A stretch of DNA of 56,880 nt, taken from positions 1 through 56,880 of the forward strand of contig CAZRGV010000024.1 of the NCBI GenBank assembly GCA_964599655.1, in the 5' to 3' direction. The DNA comes from CAZRGV01 sp964599655. GTDB lineage: Bacteria; Planctomycetota; Planctomycetia; Isosphaerales; Isosphaeraceae. A program made the position numbers and the translations under genes. This document shows, in pieces, positions 50,846 to 56,880 of this stretch; within the stretch, counting starts at the first letter, position 1; each line of letters begins with the position of its first letter. Under the pieces are notes generated by a model. The model saw nothing but the letters and a program-made list of their open reading frames with translations. It made no database searches and had not been told where the DNA came from.

Positions 50846-51140
50846 GGTTTTCTTCCCCACATTGTGTTCCGGGTCGGGGGGAAACCCGGTTTTACTCCTG
50901 TTCCTGTCCACCTGGGTAGTGAGCGGCGGCGAGGGGACACGCCTCGCCACCGGTCGAACTTGTTGACTCTTTCCATCATAACCCAGGGAATACGGGTTCA
51001 ACAGGATTTGAATGTCAAAATCTTTCCTCTCGGTTGCGGTCGAACTTTCGCGCCGCAGCGAGGAAACGCTTGGGTGGCATCCTGAATCCTGTTGCACCAT
51101 GGTTCACCTGATCCCTCTGATGGAGGGCGAGGTTTTCGGT

Positions 51141-53258
51141 TCAAGGCTTGCGAGTCTGCTGGAGCATCCATTCGATGAGGTTCGGATCGGAGTACGCGCG
51201 GTCCCAGCTATTGTGGCCGACGCCCCGGTACTCGGTCGATCGAGGGGAGGCGCCTGCCTTCTTCAGAGCCCAGACCATCGACCGGGTCGACTCGACGGTT
51301 CGAAGTCGATCGGCGTCTCCGACAAAGGTCCAGACCGGCAGATGCTTGATTTTGGCAACGTCATTCAGGTCGCCAGTGCCGCAGACCGGAGCCACGGCGA
51401 TGAACCGATCGGGATGGGCCGAGGCGATCGACCAGGAGCCCGAGCCTCCCATCGACAGACCGGTTAGAATCACACGGTCGGGATCTCCCTGGTAGGAGGC
51501 CAGCACGTCGTCGAGCGCCGCCAGGGCCGCTTTCGCGTCGTCGGAGTCGGCTCGCCAGGTCTCACGGGCCTGGGGGAACAGGGCGATGAAAGGGAAGTCG
51601 TCGGGGTGACCAGCGATCACAGCGCCGAGACCGACCTGGGCGCTGATCACACCATCGGTTCCTCGCTCGCCCGAACCGTGGAGGAAGAGGACGACGGGAT
51701 AGGTTTTCTTTCCGTCGTAGCCCTTGGGAAGGAAGACCGTGTACTTCCGCTCGCCGTCGTCGGTCTTCACGGTCCTCAGGTGGAAGCCCGGTGCGCTGGG
51801 GTCGTCGGTCAAAGTTGGTAGCGGCTGAATGTACATGTCCTTGAACTGGACTTCCATTGGCCCTCCGGCGTGGACTTGCACGGCGATGCGGCCGTCGGGG
51901 GCGATGCCTTTCTCGGTTTCGCGATAGTCGACCGAGGTGACGCCGTTGAGAGTCAAGGTAATATGGTTGCCCATCGCCCGGATGACGTAGTGGTTCCAGC
52001 CGTCCTCGTTGACGGCCTTGCGGGCTCGGTCGGAGGCCTGGACGAGCACGCGGTTGCGTCTCGACTCGTCGTAGAGGCAGCCCCAGTAGTTCTCGCCGAT
52101 GTCGGCTTGGTAGCCGGACATCTCGTGCGGCGGAGCGGGCTTGCTTCGGAACTGGACGCCACTGTTTCCCTTACCGCCAATCAGGCGGAACGAAAACTTA
52201 AGCACGAAGTCACGATAATTGCCGGGGGCCATCAGGAAATCGTTATGCTTAATTCCTGGAGATTCGGCGACGAGCATGCCGTTCTTGACCTTCCAGAGGG
52301 TTTTATCTCCTTCCCAGCCGTCGAGGTTGCTGCCGTTGAAGAGGGGCTGGAATCCGGCGGTTTCGACCACGGCGGGCTCGCCCGAGAGCAGACGCGCCCA
52401 GTGCAGCACAGTCGTGGCGTAGTAGGTGCCACTGATGGTCGGAGGCCTGCCGGGGGCGACACCGTAACCGCCATCCGACTGCCGGCACCGGGCGATGAAC
52501 GAACGGAGGGCGTCGAGATCGGCGGATTCTTTCATCATGAACAGGCCTCGCATCACGCGATAGGTAGCCGAGAGGTCGGAGGGGCCGTCGCCAGTCGACC
52601 AGGCGCCGTCGGGACGCTGGCCGTCCTTGATGGCGGTCAGCATGGCCGCGCGATGGTCGAGCTCGACACCCATGCGGAGCAGGGCAACGACTCGGCCGCC
52701 GGTTTCGAACGCCTTATTCGCCCCTTCGCCCCAGGTGCCATCGTCGTGTCGTCCCTCGTTGACGATGTCGGTCCAGGCCTGGAGCTTCGGCGGCCTGGCC
52801 TTGACGGCTTCGAGGCCCGCCACGGCAATTCGAACATCGGGGAACGTCTTGACATTCTCACCCAGATAGCCCACGGCGTTCCGGACCATGTCGTCGCTAG
52901 CGACGAAGAGCTCGGCCGCAGCCATGAGACCGACGGCCGTCGTGTGGACGTCGGGCTTGCCGCCGGGGGATTGCGAGAAGCCACCCGTGGCCGGGTCGAA
53001 GCAGCTCTTGACGAACTGGATGCAGCCGGGGACGTCGCGGACCGAGCCGCCAACGTTCTTGAGGATTTTCAAAGCCGATGACGTGGCTCCGAGGCTGGAG
53101 GCGCCGCCGGGCTCATCGGCGAAGCCGCCATCGGAGTTCTGAAAGGCCTCGACATAGCGAGCCGTCTGAGCCATCTCCTCCGGCGTCTGCGCGAAGAGCG
53201 ACGGACTGGCGACGAGCAGGAACGCGGCCAGGCCAAGCCGTGTGATCGACCGCCTCAT
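51141..53258 (-). CDS. exported three-domain protein: prenyltransferase-like repeats, DUF1080, esterase
   Basis: This 705-residue exported protein has a signal peptide (RLGLAAFLLVASPSLFAQ). Residues about 25-290 are alpha/alpha-toroid repeats like those of prenyltransferase/squalene-cyclase proteins (SDGGFADEPGGASSLGATSSALKIL; SDGGYGVAPGRPPTISGTYYA). Residues about 300-480 match DUF1080 (3-keto-disaccharide hydrolase-like: FQPLFNGSNLDGWEGDKTLWKVKNGMLVAE ... NSGVQFRSKPA). Residues about 495-705 are an alpha/beta-hydrolase esterase of the PHB depolymerase/Esterase D type, with GLSMGGSG (Ser602) and the C-terminal His region VGHNSWDRAY. GGGAGGGAG precedes ATG 53258. DUF1080 proteins act on glycans, so a role in polysaccharide degradation with ester removal is plausible. 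Confidence 0.82.
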   Translation of the reverse strand: MRRSITRLGLAAFLLVASPSLFAQTPEEMAQTARYVEAFQNSDGGFADEPGGASSLGATSSALKILKNVGGSVRDVPGCIQFVKSCFDPATGGFSQSPGGKPDVHTTAVGLMAAAELFVASDDMVRNAVGYLGENVKTFPDVRIAVAGLEAVKARPPKLQAWTDIVNEGRHDDGTWGEGANKAFETGGRVVALLRMGVELDHRAAMLTAIKDGQRPDGAWSTGDGPSDLSATYRVMRGLFMMKESADLDALRSFIARCRQSDGGYGVAPGRPPTISGTYYATTVLHWARLLSGEPAVVETAGFQPLFNGSNLDGWEGDKTLWKVKNGMLVAESPGIKHNDFLMAPGNYRDFVLKFSFRLIGGKGNSGVQFRSKPAPPHEMSGYQADIGENYWGCLYDESRRNRVLVQASDRARKAVNEDGWNHYVIRAMGNHITLTLNGVTSVDYRETEKGIAPDGRIAVQVHAGGPMEVQFKDMYIQPLPTLTDDPSAPGFHLRTVKTDDGERKYTVFLPKGYDGKKTYPVVLFLHGSGERGTDGVISAQVGLGAVIAGHPDDFPFIALFPQARETWRADSDDAKAALAALDDVLASYQGDPDRVILTGLSMGGSGSWSIASAHPDRFIAVAPVCGTGDLNDVAKIKHLPVWTFVGDADRLRTVESTRSMVWALKKAGASPRSTEYRGVGHNSWDRAYSDPNLIEWMLQQTRKP

Positions 53259-53909
53259 GGCGTCTCCCTCCCTCTGGCTTGCGGTTGCGGATTCAAGGTG
53301 AATCGGATTCCTCGGGCGGTCGTCCTCTCGGAGGAGCCGCCGTGACGGGACCAGTCTGCCAGGCGCGACGGTTTCCGGCAACCGTCCGCCTTCCGCTATC
53401 GCAGTCCATGGTTCGAGATCTCCGATCGGCGCCCGTCCTCGCCAGAGGCGACGGTCGCGCGGCCACGTTGCCGCGTCGAGATCCCCGTTGCCTGTCTACT
53501 CCTTACTATCGAGGCGGGAGGCCGCCGAATTCGAAGCATTCTGGCAGTTTTCTCCTTATTCGCTGGTTTGCCAGCATTGCCAGGTCGTCGCGCTCGAATG
53601 ATGCCGGGATGGAGGCGGAGCGGGGGGCGACGACCGTCGGTCTGTGACGACCCATCCACCGTTCGTGTGTCATGGAGGTGTGGGGCAGTCCGCGAGAGCT
53701 CGGGCGAAAGCCGCTTCAAGAAATCGGGGATTCGGGCGAAATTCTCAAAGGCTTGGTTATAATGGCCGTTGCAGGAAGGGACCGCGACCGGGCCGGAACC
53801 GAGCGGTCGCTTACACGTCATTGCCGGAACGACGGGCCGGGCGTTCTTCCCGCTCCCGTCGCTGGCGGGAAAGGCCCGTCTCCGGGTTCGTCCTCGAGGA
53901 CCACTTCGC
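53259..53909. other. 651-base divergent spacer
   Basis: This spacer separates two divergent exported-protein genes. No gene on either strand is convincing. A perfect TATAAT at 53758-53763 is a good -10 for the downstream monooxygenase gene (147 bases before its ATG), although I do not see a -35 at the right distance. The GGAG-rich segment near 53600-53700 is Gly/Arg-codon-like shadow sequence. Confidence 0.4.
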
Positions 53910-55844
53910 ATGCATTCTCGTACAACACTAGAGAAACGTTGTTCCGCACTGGCCGCGCTGGGCGTACTCGCGGCGGTTCTCTTACCCGTCGCGGCTCAGG
54001 GTGGGGAGCGCGTCTATTCCACGGCCGACGGTCGTTCGATCACGCTGGAGGCGCCTCGGGGAGGGGCCACAGCGATCGTCTTCTACTCGACCGAGTGCCC
54101 GATCTCGAACGCGTATAGCCCGACGCTCAACGATCTGCGGAAAGCCTTTCCAGAGTCGACGCTGAAGCTGATCGGGGCCTGCGTCGATCCCGACCTTACG
54201 GACGCGGACTTCGCCTCGCACGCGAAGGAGTACCAGTTGAGCTTCCCGGTCATCCGGGACCGTCGCGCGAGGCTGGCGGCGCGTTACAAGGTGTCGGTGA
54301 CGCCCGAGGCGGTGGTGATCGACGATGCGGGAAGGGTTCGATACCGGGGCCGGATCGACGATCAGTACGCGGCGCGGCTGGTCAAGACGACGAACCCGAA
54401 GACCCACGAGCTGAAGGACGCCGTGAACGCAGTGCTGGCGGGTGCGAAGGTTGAGCAGCCGGTGACGAAGGCGGTCGGCTGCCCGATTCCCGAGTTGATT
54501 GAGGGGGCGTCGGCTGTGACGTACACCAAGGATGTCGCCGCGATCCTTCAAAAGCACTGCCAGGAATGCCACCGCAAGGGGCAGATCGGACCGTTCCCGC
54601 TCGAGACCTATGAGCAAGCCCGCAAGCGTGCCTCCGACATCGCGTTCGTGGTCGAAGACCGCCTGATGCCCCCCTGGAAGCCGGTTCGGGGCTTTGGCGT
54701 GCCGTTCAAGCACGATCGGTCGATGAGCCGGGAGGAGATCGAGACGCTCATCACCTGGGCCGAGAACGGGGCGCCCAAGGGCAACCCGGACGACATGCCG
54801 CCGGCTCCGACGTTCCCGGACGGCTGGACGATGGGTGAGCCCGACTTGGTGGTCGAGATGCCCGAGGAGTTCGACATCCCGGCCAGCGGGGGCGACATCT
54901 ATCGCTGCTTCGTGATCCCGACGAATCTGCCGGACGACATGTACATCTCGGGCATTCAGTACATGCCAGGCAACCCCAGAGTCGTGCATCACATTCTCGG
55001 GTATGTCGACACGTCGGGGGAGGCTCGAAAGAAGGACGCCGAGAATGACGGGCCGGGCTACGTGTGCTTCGGCGGGCCGCAGATCAAGATCAACAACGAC
55101 CTCGGTGGCTGGGCGCCCGGGGTCGAGGCCAGCCGCTTGCCGGACGGCGTTGGCCGATCACTTCCGAAAGGATCGGACGTGGTGATGCAGGTGCACTACC
55201 ACCCTTACGGCAAGCCGGAGAAGGACCGTAGCAAGATCGGCCTGTACTTTGCCAAGAAGCCGGTCAAGCAGGCGTTCCACTGGTGGCTGGCGATCAACCA
55301 GGAGTTCGTGCTCAAGCCCAACGATCCGTCGACCTGGGAGGTGAAGGCGGAGTGGCCGGGCATGCCGGTTGACGTTGAGGCCCTTTCGGTGGCGCCTCAC
55401 ATGCACCTGCTTGGCAAGGACATGACGGTTTGGGTCGAGTTCCCGGACGGCACGCGTCAAGACCTGATCAAGATTGACAAGTGGGACTTCCAGTGGCAGA
55501 ACCAGTATTACTTTGAGAAGCCGCTGAACCTGCCGAAGGGAACGAAGCTCAAGCTGATCGCCCACTTCGACTACTCAAAGGACAACCCCCGCAACCCGTT
55601 CCTCGACGAGGCGAATCCGCCGGACGTCGGCTGGGGTGAGGCCACGACCGACGAGATGTGCATTGCCTTCATCGGTCTGGTTAAGAAGGACCAGGATCTG
55701 ACCAAGCCGGGGCAGAAGGACGACCTGTACGACCTCTTTGAGAAGCAGGTCGAGGAGCTTCGCCAGCGTCGGAAAGAGAGGGCCGACTCGCGGCGAGCCG
55801 AGGGCAAGGCGGAGGTGAGGGTCGAGCCGGCCCGGGTTCGTTGA
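53910..55844 (+). CDS. exported redoxin - cytochrome c - copper monooxygenase-like fusion
   Basis: The 644-residue exported protein has a hydrophobic signal (ALAALGVLAAVLLPVAAQ). Residues about 45-185 are a redoxin/AhpC-like domain with a single conserved Cys (STECPISNAYSPTLNDLRKAF). Residues about 200-300 carry a heme c site, CQECH (Cys217, Cys220, His221). Residues about 330-600 match the copper type II ascorbate-dependent (PHM-like) monooxygenase: HH at 360-361, HYH at 429-431, HMH at 497-499, and Met583 near the C terminus. The likely metal ligands in both copper sites are thus present. It would combine electron transfer through heme with an oxygen-activating copper site; the substrate is unknown. 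A highly charged tail ends it. The start ATG 53910 has GAGGA about 10 bases upstream. Confidence 0.85.
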   Translation: MHSRTTLEKRCSALAALGVLAAVLLPVAAQGGERVYSTADGRSITLEAPRGGATAIVFYSTECPISNAYSPTLNDLRKAFPESTLKLIGACVDPDLTDADFASHAKEYQLSFPVIRDRRARLAARYKVSVTPEAVVIDDAGRVRYRGRIDDQYAARLVKTTNPKTHELKDAVNAVLAGAKVEQPVTKAVGCPIPELIEGASAVTYTKDVAAILQKHCQECHRKGQIGPFPLETYEQARKRASDIAFVVEDRLMPPWKPVRGFGVPFKHDRSMSREEIETLITWAENGAPKGNPDDMPPAPTFPDGWTMGEPDLVVEMPEEFDIPASGGDIYRCFVIPTNLPDDMYISGIQYMPGNPRVVHHILGYVDTSGEARKKDAENDGPGYVCFGGPQIKINNDLGGWAPGVEASRLPDGVGRSLPKGSDVVMQVHYHPYGKPEKDRSKIGLYFAKKPVKQAFHWWLAINQEFVLKPNDPSTWEVKAEWPGMPVDVEALSVAPHMHLLGKDMTVWVEFPDGTRQDLIKIDKWDFQWQNQYYFEKPLNLPKGTKLKLIAHFDYSKDNPRNPFLDEANPPDVGWGEATTDEMCIAFIGLVKKDQDLTKPGQKDDLYDLFEKQVEELRQRRKERADSRRAEGKAEVRVEPARVR

Positions 55845-55870
55845 GCGTGCCGACTCGGCGTTGCCGAAAT

Positions 55871-55910
55871 CAAGAAGCCCCCGGCGTGCCGGCGCGTCGA
55901 GGGCTTCTTG
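55871..55910. terminator. perfect hairpin between convergent genes
   Basis: CAAGAAGCCC (55871-55880) pairs exactly with GGGCTTCTTG (55901-55910) around a 20-base loop, within which CCGGC/GCCGG form a smaller stem. It lies 27 bases after the monooxygenase stop and 22 before the end of the LOG-family gene (opposite strand). It is the best terminator candidate in the window, although without a long T tract. Confidence 0.6.
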
Positions 55911-55931
55911 CGTGCCTGGAGTTGAAAAGCT

Positions 55932-56672
55932 CTATATATTTTCAATACGCTTGATATGACAGATCCACTTCTGGTGATGGGCGCGGAGGACCTCGATGGC
56001 GTGGTCGATGTGCTCGACACACGTGGGGATGGTCATGTCGACGGGATCGGCAAGCCGTGGAGGGCCGTCGATCATGTGGGTTCGAGCCCAGGCGACGAGG
56101 TCGGCCCACATCGGACCGACGAGGACCAAGGGGGTGTCATACAGCTTGTGGACCTGGAGGAGTTGCCAGACCATCATCGTTTCCAGGGTGGTTCCGATGC
56201 CGCCGGGAACGACCACAAAGGCATTGGACTGGAGCACGAAGTGGTGCAGACGCGAGAAGAACGTCTTATGCTGATAAACGTGACCAACGAAGGCGTTGGT
56301 GGCCTGTTCGAAGCCGAGGTCGACGCGGATGCCGATGGATCGCTCGGGGTTTTCAGGCGAGGCGTCCATCGCCCCTTCGTTGGCGGCCTGCATCAGGCCG
56401 GGACCGCCGCCGGTGATGATGTTGCAGCCGAGCCTCGCGAGTTCGCCGGCCAGGCGACGGATCTCCTCATACTGAGATGTTTTCGGCTGGATGCGGGCCG
56501 AGCCGAAGATTGTCACGTTATAGTCGTCGGTTCGCATCGGCCGGAGCTTCGTCAGCTCGTCGACGACGTCCCAGAGCTTGAGCACGGCGTCGCGGATGAT
56601 GAGGTTCGTCGATCGCGCGTCGTCGCGGTCGGTGAGGAAGTCCGACGGAACGGTTTCCGGAGTGTCCGACAT
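55932..56672 (-). CDS. LOG-family Rossmann-fold protein (TIGR00730)
   Basis: The 246-residue protein belongs to the TIGR00730/LOG family (cytokinin riboside 5'-monophosphate phosphoribohydrolase-like and pyrimidine/purine nucleotide 5'-monophosphate nucleosidases). The signature GGGPGLMQAANEGA is followed by VVVPGGIGTTLETM, which is the family's PGGxGTxxE. The usual lengths are 180-250. The likely activity is hydrolysis of nucleoside 5'-monophosphates to base and ribose-5-phosphate. The first 45 residues are a charged extension. AAGG is about 10 bases upstream of the ATG. The upstream spacer (56673-56756) is AT-rich. Confidence 0.9.
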   Translation of the reverse strand: MSDTPETVPSDFLTDRDDARSTNLIIRDAVLKLWDVVDELTKLRPMRTDDYNVTIFGSARIQPKTSQYEEIRRLAGELARLGCNIITGGGPGLMQAANEGAMDASPENPERSIGIRVDLGFEQATNAFVGHVYQHKTFFSRLHHFVLQSNAFVVVPGGIGTTLETMMVWQLLQVHKLYDTPLVLVGPMWADLVAWARTHMIDGPPRLADPVDMTIPTCVEHIDHAIEVLRAHHQKWICHIKRIENI

Positions 56673-56756
56673 GGGGCGACCTTGAAAAACGATTAATGTG
56701 CAAAATGATTATTTATAATATGTGCCGTCATGCTGTTCACGGCCCACAAAAGATGT

Positions 56757-56880
56757 TTAATTCATTTCAGGTTCCAGGGGGCCGGCGAGGTCGGCGTGGT
56801 AGAAGAGGCGGCCGCGGAGGGTGGGCATGAACGAGCTGGGGACCCAGCGGTCGGGGCCGTAGCGCAGAGTCATCCAGAGG
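56757..56880 (-). CDS. C-terminal end of an unidentified gene
   Basis: The window ends inside a reading frame on the minus strand that stops with TAA at 56757-56759. The 40 visible residues read LWMTLRYGPDRWVPSS...LAGPLEPEMN. They are too few to identify the family. The frame is preferred over others because it stays open to the window edge and ends just before the AT-rich spacer upstream of the LOG-family gene. Confidence 0.4.
   Translation of the reverse strand, partial: LWMTLRYGPDRWVPSSFMPTLRGRLFYHADLAGPLEPEMN

Noticed and set aside
1..56880. CRISPR arrays, insertion sequences, integrases, phage genes and rRNA
   Set aside because: No regularly spaced repeats, no transposase or integrase motifs and no rRNA-like sequence were seen anywhere in the window.

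Overview
The window looks like a chromosomal segment of a GC-rich planctomycete, most likely close to the Isosphaeraceae. This rests on family content rather than on a marker gene: a planctomycete-type ECF-like sigma factor, a PEP-CTERM exported protein, DUF1080 and redoxin/heme/copper-monooxygenase fusions, a Hint-domain secreted protein, a TPM-GlcG fusion and many lipoprotein or Sec/Tat-exported proteins of unknown role. Four short N runs (5596-5605, 19150-19164, 40614-40623, 48369-48378) show a draft assembly; one of them splits a sigma factor gene and shifts its frame.

Layout. 1-13.5 kb: mostly envelope and exported proteins (OmpA-like lipoprotein, DUF1326-like protein, M48 membrane protease, PEP-CTERM protein, YHS-type metal-binding protein, EamA permease, Tat-exported protein) around a histidine kinase / sigma-54 response regulator pair at 4.6-7.7 kb. 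13.6-19.7 kb: rnhA and lexA, a TlpA-like lipoprotein, a LmbE-family deacetylase, and two divergent sigma factor genes separated by a 577-base spacer that contains a well-formed three-way-junction RNA candidate. 19.7-24.8 kb, minus strand: gap, pgk, rpe, a histidine-phosphatase homologue without its catalytic histidines, and accD, led by a perfect TTGACA/TATAAT promoter. Then tRNA-Thr(CGT) and a GH57/DUF3536 protein.

29.2-47.6 kb, all plus strand, is the standout region. It is an iterative type I polyketide / secondary-lipid synthase locus related to PUFA synthases (PfaA-D), HglE and enediyne PksE, but split in its own way: protein 1 is flavin-barrel x2 - KS - AT - ACP - KR; protein 2 is KS(no Cys) - AT - ACP - DH - phosphopantetheinyl transferase. 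Both are joined by ATGA overlaps to a free-standing carrier protein and are followed by an alpha/beta hydrolase, a short-chain reductase, two tandem zinc-ribbon methyltransferases, and a MacB/LolC-type ABC permease with its ATPase. A full reductive cycle, self-activation, release, tailoring and transport can all be assigned, so the locus plausibly makes and moves a modified long-chain lipid or polyketide. The product is unknown.

47.6-56.9 kb: TPM-GlcG fusion, TPR-like/Hint protein, a three-domain prenyltransferase-repeat/DUF1080/esterase protein, a redoxin-cytochrome-copper monooxygenase fusion, a LOG-family protein, and the end of one further gene. Several gene ends carry perfect GC-rich hairpins without a U tract.
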